A program made the position numbers and the translations under genes. From a virus, in the IMG/VR virus record IMGVR_UViG_3300015262_000001, positions 1-64,000 of that record: 64,000 nucleotides of DNA; one strand, written 5' to 3'. This document shows, in pieces, positions 44,535 to 52,258 of this stretch (positions within the stretch are counted from its first letter, which is position 1; each line of letters opens with the position of its first letter). The notes beneath the pieces are model-generated. The model was not told the DNA's origin and did no database searches. It saw only the letters and a program-made list of their open reading frames with translations.

Positions 44535-46619
44535 TCAATGCTCGTCAGATACCAACCGAGTCACTTTGCTGTTCATGATGTACAAGCCCAACGATTCAAG
44601 AATCGCGTAGATGGACTTATAGTTCTGTGCAATCAACGAGCGTGTATCTACAATCGGCAGGATCTCTTTCGGGATACCACCAATGCTTTCAATCATATCA
44701 ATTGGAACATAAATCGCTGTCAAAGAACCACGGGCTTCGATGTACTCCATCATCTTTTTCACAACATCACTTTCGCCGTAGGTCTCGGTAAACTGCTTGA
44801 CCTTGGTTTTGTTATCCAGTGTGACGTTGACCTTGTACGCGCGATACGGCAGCTCTGGTGCGTCGCCATAAGTCTCGGCAAACACCTGCTTCCACATCTC
44901 GTGGTAGAAGTAGATAGACGAGTCAGCGTTGCTGTAGGCGCTCTCTTCTTTGATACCGTTCTTGGTCAGCCAGCTCCAACCACCACTCTCCAGCTCTTCG
45001 AACAACAAGCGTTCCAGATCCGCTACGCCTTTCAGCATTGCAGGTGCATCCATCTGCTTGTTGTTGTAGAGCGCATCCAGAGCGTCTCGCATCAGTTTGT
45101 TCGTAAACTCCCTGACCTTGAGTGCAATCTTGATACCTCTGAGGTGCACACCCTTGAGTTCCAGTTTAGGGTCGTCGTAAAGAATACCTTCCAGCATTAA
45201 CTGCAACGCGTAGTAGTGCTTGGACATCGACGTAGTGAAGTACGCACTGAACAAGTACTCGTTCTTCATGTTCAGACGATGGCGGAACTTTCTGGCCACG
45301 TTCATGTTGACGCTGAGACGCGCATGCTGGTCGACGGCAATGCAACGAATGAAGTATGTCAATACACCGTTAAACGCCAGCTCGTCTTTCTTATCGGTAA
45401 TGTAGTCATCAATGATAGCGTCTACCGAATAGATCATCGAGTCAGTGTCGGAGGTTACGACGTTCTCGCGTACCAATTCCTTAACACTGAAAACACCAGA
45501 TGGCGGGATATCGGCTTTCAAGAAAGCTTCAATGAAGTCTCGCCATTTAACTTCCAGGCTGACGTGGTAAGAGTTGAGGTACGCCGATTGCTCAGCTGTT
45601 GCCTTCTTACCCAGCTTGGTGGTACAGAGTGTCTTGTAGTCATCGTTAGCGGGTTTAAGTGAGGTAACGTTCTCAAACGACGCAGGCATCTCAGGAACCA
45701 AACACCACTCATCGAAGAACCGTTTGACCAGTTCTTTGTTCGTGGTATACAGACCGCGAAGGTCCATGGTGCAGAGGATGATCGTCAGCTCCAGAGGTGA
45801 CAGCGCTTCCATGAACTCACGGATCGCACCGATCTGGGTCTTGTTGTTCCAGTAGTAAGCCGAGCAACGTTTCACCATGTCCATTACCTGGTCCACGGTG
45901 GCGTAACTCATCTGGTACTTATCAATAACCGCCTGTATCTTGTCTCGCTTCGCAAATGCCAGGGTACTAATAAACAGTTCCATGGACTTGTTGTAACTGA
46001 GTAGCAACCGGTTACCCGTAATCAGCCGCTCGTTCATCAGGTTGGCGACAGAGGTCAGGGAACGGCAGATCGAAGTCAGTGTAGTGTGGCCAGACTTGTT
46101 GTTCAGTGGAGTACCCGAAGAAGACATCGCACCAGACTGGGCGTTGTTAAAGATCTTCAGAGCCTTCTGGATTTCGTCAAACGCTTGTGCCGCTTCTTTA
46201 TCGCCAGCCGAGATGGCCCCTTTCATCTTGCCTTTATAAAGGCGACGGAACTCGATAAAGGTTTCAGTACCAATCGAGTTGATCGACTGTTCCTGGTTAG
46301 TGTGCGTGTACGCTACAAACGACGGTGACAAGTGCCAGTTGTTATCCTGCACCGTCTGGAAGAACTCACGAGCCGGCATGACATCAGGAACACGATCGCC
46401 GTACTTGTTCTTCTTGAATACTCTGAACTTGGCTTCCTTATAGCCGTTCTGATTGGGTACAAATACTTTCTCAACCAGTTCCAGTACTGTTTTGTAATCC
46501 CACTTGTAGATGGACGTCAGATAAGCCGCGGCCATGTAGTGGTAGTTCTGGAGCAAGTTGCGGTTGGGTACATATTCCTCTTCTAAGAAGGGAGATAGAT
46601 GTTGAGCCGCAGCAGTCAT
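44535..46619 (-). CDS. Split family B DNA polymerase, C-terminal half (motifs B and C)
   Basis: 694 residues from ATG 46619 (MTAAAQHLSPFLEEEY). The frame is open 97 codons further, but that part overlaps another gene and a terminator and has no matching start. KIFNNAQSGAMSSSGTP (from K155) corresponds to palm/fingers motif B (KxxxNSxYG), and TSDTDSMIYSVD (D391, D393) is motif C (YGDTDS) with the catalytic aspartates. The following region should contain the thumb. Motif A and the exonuclease are in the gene at 11218-13089, so the active enzyme must form from two polypeptides. Confidence 0.85.
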   Translation of the reverse strand: MTAAAQHLSPFLEEEYVPNRNLLQNYHYMAAAYLTSIYKWDYKTVLELVEKVFVPNQNGYKEAKFRVFKKNKYGDRVPDVMPAREFFQTVQDNNWHLSPSFVAYTHTNQEQSINSIGTETFIEFRRLYKGKMKGAISAGDKEAAQAFDEIQKALKIFNNAQSGAMSSSGTPLNNKSGHTTLTSICRSLTSVANLMNERLITGNRLLLSYNKSMELFISTLAFAKRDKIQAVIDKYQMSYATVDQVMDMVKRCSAYYWNNKTQIGAIREFMEALSPLELTIILCTMDLRGLYTTNKELVKRFFDEWCLVPEMPASFENVTSLKPANDDYKTLCTTKLGKKATAEQSAYLNSYHVSLEVKWRDFIEAFLKADIPPSGVFSVKELVRENVVTSDTDSMIYSVDAIIDDYITDKKDELAFNGVLTYFIRCIAVDQHARLSVNMNVARKFRHRLNMKNEYLFSAYFTTSMSKHYYALQLMLEGILYDDPKLELKGVHLRGIKIALKVREFTNKLMRDALDALYNNKQMDAPAMLKGVADLERLLFEELESGGWSWLTKNGIKEESAYSNADSSIYFYHEMWKQVFAETYGDAPELPYRAYKVNVTLDNKTKVKQFTETYGESDVVKKMMEYIEARGSLTAIYVPIDMIESIGGIPKEILPIVDTRSLIAQNYKSIYAILESLGLYIMNSKVTRLVSDEH

Positions 46620-46688
46620 CGGTACAATTCTCGCTGAATAAGCAAAATAGGTAATAAAAGAAAAATCAGATTGCAAAAAAGAAAATGG

Positions 46689-46725
46689 GTCACTACACTC
46701 CCCTATTGATGAGGAATGTAGTGAC
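46689..46725 (-). terminator. Intrinsic terminator upstream of polymerase C-half
   Basis: GTCACTACA and TGTAGTGAC form a 9-bp stem, with a partly paired inner loop, ten bases past the stop of gene 46735-47148. CATTTTCTTTTTT follows in the minus direction. Confidence 0.8.
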
Positions 46726-46734
46726 AGATCATTC

Positions 46735-47148
46735 TTACTTCTCAAACACCGTGAGGGTGTAAGCGGCGCCGATGCTCTGCATGAATGTAGCCAGCGGAGC
46801 ACGGAAGTCTTCACGCCAGTTGGTAACAACCATGTTGGCGTTACGGCCGTCGATAAGCTGAAAGGTCGAATCGTTGATCCATGGGACCCCGATAACCTCC
46901 ATCTTGTCATTACGACCGATTAGCACCAGGTAACCGTAGGCGTTTGGATCGTCGACGTTACCTACCTTGTCCTTGAAGTACGCGAACAGGTTTTTGTGCT
47001 TGATGGCCAACTGTGGATCAATCAATCGAGCGGTTGCGTACTGGACGATACCGTCAACCTTGACATCAACACGGTCTCCCCCATTGATGCCGTTCTTTAC
47101 CAGCTGAAATGAAACAATGTCACCACGTGAAGGATTCGGGGTTGCCAT
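46735..47148 (-). CDS. Unknown small beta-rich protein
   Basis: 137 residues from ATG 47148 with AAGGAGA upstream. The N-terminus (SRGDIVSFQLVKNGINGGDRVDV) looks like an SH3-like beta barrel, and the rest is mixed. No catalytic motif. It overlaps the upstream gene by 29 bases and is last of the small-gene operon 49339-46735. Confidence 0.7.
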   Translation of the reverse strand: MATPNPSRGDIVSFQLVKNGINGGDRVDVKVDGIVQYATARLIDPQLAIKHKNLFAYFKDKVGNVDDPNAYGYLVLIGRNDKMEVIGVPWINDSTFQLIDGRNANMVVTNWREDFRAPLATFMQSIGAAYTLTVFEK

Positions 47149-47479
47149 ACGGGAGGTCTCCTTGCAATTCGAGTTCGATAATAACCAACGGAAGCTTCAA
47201 AGGATGTCCGTCTCGAATTACAACCGTACCAGGCAGGCTTGTAACGTGGATGTTTTTAACCGAACCGTGAATGTGGTTTTTAAACAACAACTCAGTGAGA
47301 TAGTCGTCATCGCAACACTCGCTATCTTCCATTATAGCTTCCACATGATCGATCAGGATGTTCTTGGCCATTTGGAAATCAAACGGTTCCGCAGGCCAAT
47401 CCTTGCAATCCATTGCATAACCGGCCAACAAGTGATCGGCTAATTCTTCGTAGTCAATAGGCAGGATGCGTTTCCACAT
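47120..47479 (-). CDS. Unknown small acidic protein
   Basis: 119 residues from ATG 47479 with AAAGAGAAC upstream. Helical first half with an acidic Cys pair (SECCDDD), beta-like second half ending in LELQGDLPYG. No family is recognised. Overlaps both the operon logic and the sequence of the next gene. Confidence 0.6.
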   Translation of the reverse strand: MWKRILPIDYEELADHLLAGYAMDCKDWPAEPFDFQMAKNILIDHVEAIMEDSECCDDDYLTELLFKNHIHGSVKNIHVTSLPGTVVIRDGHPLKLPLVIIELELQGDLPYGNPESFTW

Positions 47480-47489
47480 GATGTTCTCT

Positions 47490-47801
47490 TTATGCAGAGG
47501 TCAAGTCCTGGTAGGTAAACACAAAGGTGACTGTGCTGTTACCCACCGTAGCGTTGGTACACTGAACTGACCCATAGAGGTTTTTCAGATCTTGCAGCTG
47601 ACGGAAGAATTCAAAGAAACCTACCTTTAGCTGCTCCTGACATTCTGGAATAGGATGAGTAAACCCGTCCACGTTCTCAAAGAAATCCAGCGCGTGCGGA
47701 ATTTGCATTGATTCCATAAGGTTGCGATGCACACCAATGAACTGGGTTACGTCGGTGTTAGGTGGTAGCATTACCGTATGCGTAATGGTTTTGGTAGTCA
47801 T
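47490..47801 (-). CDS. Unknown small protein
   Basis: 103 residues from ATG 47801 (MTTKTITHTVMLPPNTDV), which has GGAAG upstream. The frame extends to 47840 but inside the preceding gene. Alternating polar/hydrophobic strands suggest an alpha/beta sandwich with a terminal TVTFVFTYQDL strand. No family is recognised. Confidence 0.6.
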   Translation of the reverse strand: MTTKTITHTVMLPPNTDVTQFIGVHRNLMESMQIPHALDFFENVDGFTHPIPECQEQLKVGFFEFFRQLQDLKNLYGSVQCTNATVGNSTVTFVFTYQDLTSA

Positions 47802-48120
47802 CGTCAACTTCCAGTAAAATGATGTGTGGATGTACAACATAGCGTTGCAGACAGCCTGTGGCGGCTACCCTTCTGAATTGCATACCTACATCCACCAGGG
47901 CGGGCAAGGCGTCCAGGATAAGGATCTGGGCGTGTAACGGATCCAAATCCATTTCGGTACGGATGAACTCCGAAATTACCCCGGGGATGTATTGTTCTTC
48001 GTTATACCTGCACACACCCATTAACAGTGTGATCAGGTTGGTGGTCTCATTAGAATGAAACCCACGACTACCAAAGGCTATCGGAATGCAACCCAGGGCC
48101 AAGCCAAACGTCTTGCTCAT
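47758..48120 (-). CDS. Unknown small protein
   Basis: 120 residues from ATG 48120 (MSKTFGLALGCIPIAFG) with GAGGAA upstream. Hydrophobic N-terminal 20 residues, helical middle. It overlaps the previous gene by 53 bases and the next by 44, both in different frames. No family is recognised. Confidence 0.55.
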   Translation of the reverse strand: MSKTFGLALGCIPIAFGSRGFHSNETTNLITLLMGVCRYNEEQYIPGVISEFIRTEMDLDPLHAQILILDALPALVDVGMQFRRVAATGCLQRYVVHPHIILLEVDDDYQNHYAYGNATT

Positions 48121-48562
48121 CGCCGCATTCCTCTTCAATAGTATCGACCGCCAGGGGCTCATAATCCCTGACGTCCAGGTAAATCAACAAATCGCCGTTC
48201 GCAAGGATCTGGTATACAAAAGGATGATCCGGTGACGTTTTATTGGTAGCGTTACCCATCTGTGAAGTGAGGTGGGACAAGATCTTGTCTAGCTCAAGTT
48301 CCAGGTGATCCGCATACAGGTAACAACGTGCAGCCTTCTGATTATAGCGACAGTCGTAAAGATTCTTACCCTTGAGGGTCATGAGCTGTTCGATACCCAT
48401 CTCGAGCACACCCCAAGCCATCTCCTTATAAAGATGGGGCACGTAATCATTGCTGAGCGAAGAGATCTCGTTCAAAAGGTTCTCTAACAGCTGTCGGTTG
48501 TCGATCTGAAAGCCGCGGAGTTCGCCGAATACTCCGACGCTCAACAGTTTCAAGGAATTCAT
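48068..48562 (-). CDS. Unknown protein
   Basis: 164 residues from ATG 48562 with an excellent GGAGGCGATCA ribosome site. Helical N-terminal two thirds, acidic C-terminus (IEEECGDEQD). It overlaps the 3' end of the upstream gene by 116 bases. The strong ribosome site supports this start despite the overlap. No family is recognised. Confidence 0.65.
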   Translation of the reverse strand: MNSLKLLSVGVFGELRGFQIDNRQLLENLLNEISSLSNDYVPHLYKEMAWGVLEMGIEQLMTLKGKNLYDCRYNQKAARCYLYADHLELELDKILSHLTSQMGNATNKTSPDHPFVYQILANGDLLIYLDVRDYEPLAVDTIEEECGDEQDVWLGPGLHSDSLW

Positions 48563-48998
48563 TGATCGCCTCCGGACTTGGATTATCGCTGATGGTGTGG
48601 CCAGTGACCTTCGCCTTTACAGTGCGTGTGACCTTAGGTTTGGCATTAGCTTGCAACGTAGCATCCAAATCCATTTCGATGTGGGCTTGGTGAAACCCAT
48701 GGGAGATCTTCTTAAAGCCGATCTTGACTTTAAGACGCGGATCCCATGATCGACGCTTCATTTCTTTTTCGATTGACTCTTTAAGCTGAAGCATAACGAG
48801 ATCTGGTGTCAGCATGTCGTAGTGCTCTTCGTACACGTTCCCCAATTGGTCTAAAAGTCTATCCTGCCGTGTTGGATGATTCATCATCTCTACTACGGCT
48901 TCCAGCATTCGTACAGCAATTGATTCCCTGACAGCGGGAACATCGTCCTTTTCCATTACTAAGCTATTGCCTAAGTTTAGGACATCGAATCTGATCAC
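48447..48998 (-). CDS. Unknown protein with long overlap
   Basis: 183 residues. Acidic helical N-terminal half, basic C-terminal half (TVKAKVTGHT, RRSIRRTPRLSDR). The last 38 codons overlap the following gene in another frame, so that stretch would be doubly coding. The basic, Arg-rich tail may therefore be the result of frame overlap and have little constraint. No family is recognised. Confidence 0.55.
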   Translation of the reverse strand: MIRFDVLNLGNSLVMEKDDVPAVRESIAVRMLEAVVEMMNHPTRQDRLLDQLGNVYEEHYDMLTPDLVMLQLKESIEKEMKRRSWDPRLKVKIGFKKISHGFHQAHIEMDLDATLQANAKPKVTRTVKAKVTGHTISDNPSPEAINEFLETVERRSIRRTPRLSDRQPTAVREPFERDLFAQQ

Positions 48999-49009
48999 TG
49001 CTGGCCCCT

Positions 49010-49339
49010 TTAGTATTTCAGTGTAACCAGAACTTGTTGCCGGAGTTTACCGAAAGTCTGTATTTTAACCACAGCGTCCCTAGGTACCCCCAACAGCTTA
49101 CTAGCTACCTGATCCCTTAACGCGTTAATGTCATTTCCCCAGATCCGGTGATAGGCTCTGGAGACCTCGAATGAATTAAACCCCTCATCGACGAGTATGG
49201 AATGGAGATCCATCGTGGATACAACACGATTTAAGCAACTTTCGCTTCCACCCACTGGTACGTCCAGGGTATAGGATTTTAAATCCAGAGAGAAGCTTCT
49301 AGACACCTTCTTGACCCCTTTATAAAAACCACGCCTCAT
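49010..49339 (-). CDS. Unknown small basic protein
   Basis: 109 residues from ATG 49339 (MRRGFYKGVKKVSRSFS); the frame continues to a TTG at 49372. No clear ribosome site precedes either start. Basic N-terminus, helical middle, strand-like C-terminus ending QVLVTLKY. It is the first gene of the small-gene operon downstream of phuZ. No family is recognised. Confidence 0.55.
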   Translation of the reverse strand: MRRGFYKGVKKVSRSFSLDLKSYTLDVPVGGSESCLNRVVSTMDLHSILVDEGFNSFEVSRAYHRIWGNDINALRDQVASKLLGVPRDAVVKIQTFGKLRQQVLVTLKY

Positions 49340-49393
49340 AGTAATGCAGTCGGCTGTGGAAAAAGATATCAAAAAACAATATAGCAGCTATAA

Positions 49394-49419
49394 GGTACCG
49401 AGGATCACTCCCCGGTACC
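49394..49419 (-). terminator. Hairpin terminator after phuZ
   Basis: GGTACCG pairs with CGGTACC around a 12-base loop, 20 bases past the phuZ stop. The box TAGCAGCTATAA lies next to it, as at two other terminators in the window. Confidence 0.65.
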
Positions 49420-49438
49420 CTACGCTAGCTAAGCCGGC

Positions 49439-50437
49439 TTACATGAAGAAGCCTTTGTCATCCGCACCGGCAGAGAGATCCTTCTGCTGGGTGAAGGTCC
49501 CTTGAGTTTCGACCTTGCGGGTTTCCATTGCTTCGATGTGTTTCTCCAGCTCTTTCAGAGCTTCGCCGTGGTCCAGGACCATGTGCAGTTCTTCGGCATT
49601 GCTTGGGCGTTTGACGCCGTCGGCAAACACGCCGGTGGAACGGATCACGGTGCCGTTGAAACGGGGGATGACCGCATCGCTGCTGCCGAACAGAGACGAC
49701 ACTGCAACCGGAACTTTGCCCTTGAAGTCGGCAACGCCTTTCTCGTCGTAGAAGCGAATACGCGACATGGACGGTGGGACGCCGTAGTGCTTGCTGAAGT
49801 TCAGCAGGTTCTTCAGGTCGGTGTGGTCTTGTTCCTTGTTGTCGTTGGTCAGGAACAGGCTGGCGACATCGAGCTTGTCGATGATCATCTGGTTGACTTC
49901 ACCGCGAGTGTTGGTCATGGTGTTATCGAATTCCATGTACGGCACAACGCGGTTCAGCGAACCTGGAGTGGTCAGCGACGCGTACGAGCGGTAGCTGTTC
50001 ACGACGTTGATTTCTTCGACCTGGGAGGTCTTGTCGTTGACGAAGCACAGTACGACCAGTTGATCGCGTTCGAACAGCATGCGTGCCAGAACGAAAGCCA
50101 GCATCGAACCAGTACCGCCGCCGGTGGAGCAGACGATGATGTTGTAATCGCGCGGTTTGTGTTTGGTCAGGAACTGAGTGATGAACTGTTCAGCCTGCGG
50201 GTAGTTGGTTGCTTTGACTTTACCCGAACCCTTGGCCTTCTGGTCAGGATCGTTGGCAACAGCCATTTGCACAACTTCGAAGAGGTCGCTGGAACTGTTG
50301 CGGTCTGAGGAGTCCAGACCGACGAAGTAGGCGTTCTTGTTGCTGTCGGTGTGAGTACCCTTTTTCAGAGCCACGCCGATGTTAATACCGGTACCACCGC
50401 AGAGGAAATACGCCAAATCCGAGTTATTTGCATTCAT
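49439..50437 (-). CDS. phuZ: PhuZ phage tubulin
   Basis: 332 residues. CSTGGGTGSMLAF (GGGTGSM at 106-112) is the tubulin/FtsZ signature loop for GTP binding, and LCGGTGINIG (12-21) is the first nucleotide loop. Length matches PhuZ of phiKZ-like phages (about 315-325). PhuZ forms dynamic filaments that centre the phage nucleus and carry capsids to it. The C-terminal tail (QKDLSAGADDKGFFM) is the segment that in PhuZ contacts neighbouring subunits. It is monocistronic, with an early-promoter-like element 66-91 bases upstream, in keeping with early expression. Confidence 0.93.
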   Translation of the reverse strand: MNANNSDLAYFLCGGTGINIGVALKKGTHTDSNKNAYFVGLDSSDRNSSSDLFEVVQMAVANDPDQKAKGSGKVKATNYPQAEQFITQFLTKHKPRDYNIIVCSTGGGTGSMLAFVLARMLFERDQLVVLCFVNDKTSQVEEINVVNSYRSYASLTTPGSLNRVVPYMEFDNTMTNTRGEVNQMIIDKLDVASLFLTNDNKEQDHTDLKNLLNFSKHYGVPPSMSRIRFYDEKGVADFKGKVPVAVSSLFGSSDAVIPRFNGTVIRSTGVFADGVKRPSNAEELHMVLDHGEALKELEKHIEAMETRKVETQGTFTQQKDLSAGADDKGFFM

Positions 50438-50789
50438 GTGAAAGATTCTCTTTGAGTTACCAGTTGGAAGAATTCGTTAGACCGTTTATGGTCAACACAC
50501 AGGTAATGTAGGCTTGAAATCTTTTTACATGATCTCAACCCATTGCCAACATTGCCTAAGAAGCATACCCCAAGTGAAAAAGAACCCCTGCTGCAAATGT
50601 GGCGACAGGGGGTGTCCTCAGAAAAAGACTTAACACTTGTGAGTGAGAATACCTGCAAACCGAAGGACAGTAGGACCCACCTCCAATAAACACCTTCCGG
50701 ATAACCCAGCTATGAGAAAAACCGGTTGACGTGTGCAAGTATAAAATATATCTAGCGGGTAACAAAAAACAAAACGCGAAATAATCCCA
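50438..50789. other. Intergenic region upstream of phuZ
   Basis: About 350 bases with no convincing gene. It contains the phuZ promoter-like element (50503-50528), a leader of about 65 bases, and an AT-rich patch (TATAAAATATATC near 50741-50753). Two short open frames on the minus strand here have poor starts, Cys/His/Ser-rich unnatural sequences and overlap the promoter element. Confidence 0.6.
50503..50528 (-). promoter_or_regulatory. Early-promoter-like element upstream of phuZ
   Basis: Minus-strand GTAAAAAGATTTCAAGCC followed by TACATTAC; one of the best matches among the five copies, 66 bases before the phuZ start. Confidence 0.65.
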
Positions 50790-50825
50790 CCGTACTCAAT
50801 CCCCCGTTAGAGAGATTGAGTACGG
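50790..50825. terminator. Hairpin between Ntn-hydrolase pair and phuZ
   Basis: CCGTACTCAATC and GATTGAGTACGG form a perfect 12-bp stem with a 12-base loop. It lies about 170 bases beyond the end of the Ntn-hydrolase genes and just before the candidate small plus-strand gene. Confidence 0.75.
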
Positions 50826-50834
50826 GAGAGTACT

Positions 50835-50990
50835 TTGGCAGGTGGAGCTTTTCCCAACGATGTATTGTCGGGACAGCCAGTCGTTAATGGGGGACAACTG
50901 ACTGTTGCGGGTAGTGGACTCCAAACTATTCCCACGGGTACGCCAGGGCTAACTATCTTCAAGCAGGAGCAAACTCACGAGTTCACATAG
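50835..50990 (+). CDS. Candidate small protein, 51 residues
   Basis: Open frame from TTG 50835, with GGGAG 6 bases upstream, to TAG 50988-50990. The translation (MAGGAFPNDVLSGQPVVNGG onward, then LTVAGSGLQTIPTG) has natural-looking composition: Gly/Thr/Val-rich, low Cys/His, beta-like, similar in flavour to small phage surface or tail proteins. It lies between a hairpin and the convergent Ntn-hydrolase gene. The non-ATG start and lack of a clear promoter keep confidence low. Confidence 0.4.
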   Translation: MAGGAFPNDVLSGQPVVNGGQLTVAGSGLQTIPTGTPGLTIFKQEQTHEFT

Positions 50991-50998
50991 TATTAAAA

Positions 50999-51607
50999 CT
51001 ATGCGACCTTGGCGTCGGCTTCAGCGATAGCTTCTTCGGTAACCGCCTTTGCAAGCTTGTCCATGGTTTCCTCGGTGGTTTCGAAGGTAGGACGCTTCGA
51101 AGGAGTTTCTGGCGCCGGTGGTACCTCGAAGATCTGGAGATTACCCCCGCACTCGATACACAGGTTGATCGCCGCCTTCACACCTGCACGGGCTGACTTA
51201 CCGATGGACATCACCGACAACGCGAATTGCGCACCGTCCCCAACGGCGAGGAATCCAGTTGCTGGGATGATGTTCAGTACGGTGTGCTTGTCGCTCTTGG
51301 TGGACTCAGACGGTATGACCTGGTAAGCCACGCCGTTTTCACCGATCACGATTGCGTCGAAGGTGTTATCGAACGACGACGCATCTGAGGTGTTATCGAT
51401 CCCGCTCTGCAACAACTTGCGGAACTGCGGATAAACCACAGGAGTGCCGATCACAGCAAATGCAATTGCCTTCACCCCGCAGATCTCCCAGTACTCCCCT
51501 TCGTCTGGTGTGTAGATCTTGCGGAACTCACTTGGACTGATCTGGCCGTCAGTGTGGATGGCCGAGTCGGTGACCATAAGTTTACCGTCGAATGCTGCTA
51601 CGGACAT
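50999..51607 (-). CDS. HslV/proteasome-like Ntn-hydrolase paralog, Ser version
   Basis: 202 residues. After Met the sequence SVAAFDGKLMVTDSAI with FRKIY aligns with its neighbour and with HslV: residue 1 of the mature form would be Ser, with the equivalents of D17 (TDS) and K33 (RKI) present. The G-S-G loop of the family is GDG here. Paired conserved blocks are EGEYW and MSIGKSA. A C-terminal extension of about 35 acidic/Ala residues is absent in the paralog. It may be a protease with a Ser nucleophile, a regulatory subunit, or inactive. Co-transcribed, 15 bases after the Thr paralog. Confidence 0.65.
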   Translation of the reverse strand: MSVAAFDGKLMVTDSAIHTDGQISPSEFRKIYTPDEGEYWEICGVKAIAFAVIGTPVVYPQFRKLLQSGIDNTSDASSFDNTFDAIVIGENGVAYQVIPSESTKSDKHTVLNIIPATGFLAVGDGAQFALSVMSIGKSARAGVKAAINLCIECGGNLQIFEVPPAPETPSKRPTFETTEETMDKLAKAVTEEAIAEADAKVA

Positions 51608-51622
51608 GATTTGTTTTCCTGA

Positions 51623-52168
51623 TCAGGCGGGTGTCGCTTCGGCGACGACCACTGGCCGCGTGGATTTGATGGCTGGTTTTGGTGGCAGATCCCAGATTTG
51701 CAGATCACCGCCCGAGTACTTGTCCAGTCGGATGGCTGCTCGTACTGCTGCCTCAGCAGATTTGCCGATAGACAGAACCCCCAAGACAAACGGCTGACCC
51801 GAACCTGCTGCTGCTGGTGGGAACAGGGGGAGCAAGTCCGTGTGAAGCGGCCGACCCTGACGCTTGTTGACCTGCCAGCGATAGCATTGCCCGTCCTCGG
51901 TGATCAGCAATGCGGCGAAACCAATTTCGTCGATGTCTTCGACTTTCGTTTTGTGAGTAACCCCGATACGGAGTTTCTCTTTGACCACTTCGATCGATTT
52001 ACCATCTCCCGAGATACCGGCGGCCAATACACGGTGGCCCTGTACATCCCAGTATTCCCCTTCCTCGGGTTCGTGTATCTTCCTGAGACCACCCGGTTGA
52101 ATAATCATACCGGCAGTGGCTTGTGAATCGCTGACCAGTTTCTTTCCGTCCCACGCTACGCTCGTCAT
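51623..52168 (-). CDS. HslV/proteasome-like Ntn-hydrolase, Thr version
   Basis: 181 residues. The start MTSVAWDGKKLVSDSQAT resembles the HslV/proteasome beta N-terminus: Thr next to Met as the N-terminal nucleophile, Asp (SDS) and Lys (LRKI) in place of D17 and K33, and a GSG loop (AAGSGQPFVLG). HslV normally forms a ring peptidase driven by HslU; phages carry stand-alone relatives of unknown substrate. It is first of a two-gene operon with GAGGAGG before the ATG and an early-promoter-like element 65-90 bases upstream. It could degrade host or phage proteins early in infection. Confidence 0.7.
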   Translation of the reverse strand: MTSVAWDGKKLVSDSQATAGMIIQPGGLRKIHEPEEGEYWDVQGHRVLAAGISGDGKSIEVVKEKLRIGVTHKTKVEDIDEIGFAALLITEDGQCYRWQVNKRQGRPLHTDLLPLFPPAAAGSGQPFVLGVLSIGKSAEAAVRAAIRLDKYSGGDLQIWDLPPKPAIKSTRPVVVAEATPA

Positions 52169-52232
52169 GTTTGCCTCCTCATGTTTCTTTCAAATCGGTT
52201 TTCTAGAATATGGTTTCCTAGGTGACAAAGTA

Positions 52233-52258
52233 GTAATTTAGGTTTGAAATACTCCATC
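52233..52258 (-). promoter_or_regulatory. Early-promoter-like element upstream of Ntn-hydrolase pair
   Basis: Minus-strand GGAGTATTTCAAACC followed by TAAATTAC, a good match to the shared element except for A instead of C in the TACATTAC core. It ends 65 bases before the ATG at 52168. Confidence 0.55.

Noticed and set aside
46620-46910. 97-codon N-terminal extension of the DNA polymerase C-half
   Set aside because: It would run through a terminator hairpin and another gene, and its sequence (Ser/Arg/Trp-rich) does not look like protein; ATG 46619 is the natural start.
50434-50765. Two short minus-strand open frames upstream of phuZ
   Set aside because: Cys/His/Ser-rich translations, poor starts, and overlap with the phuZ promoter-like element.
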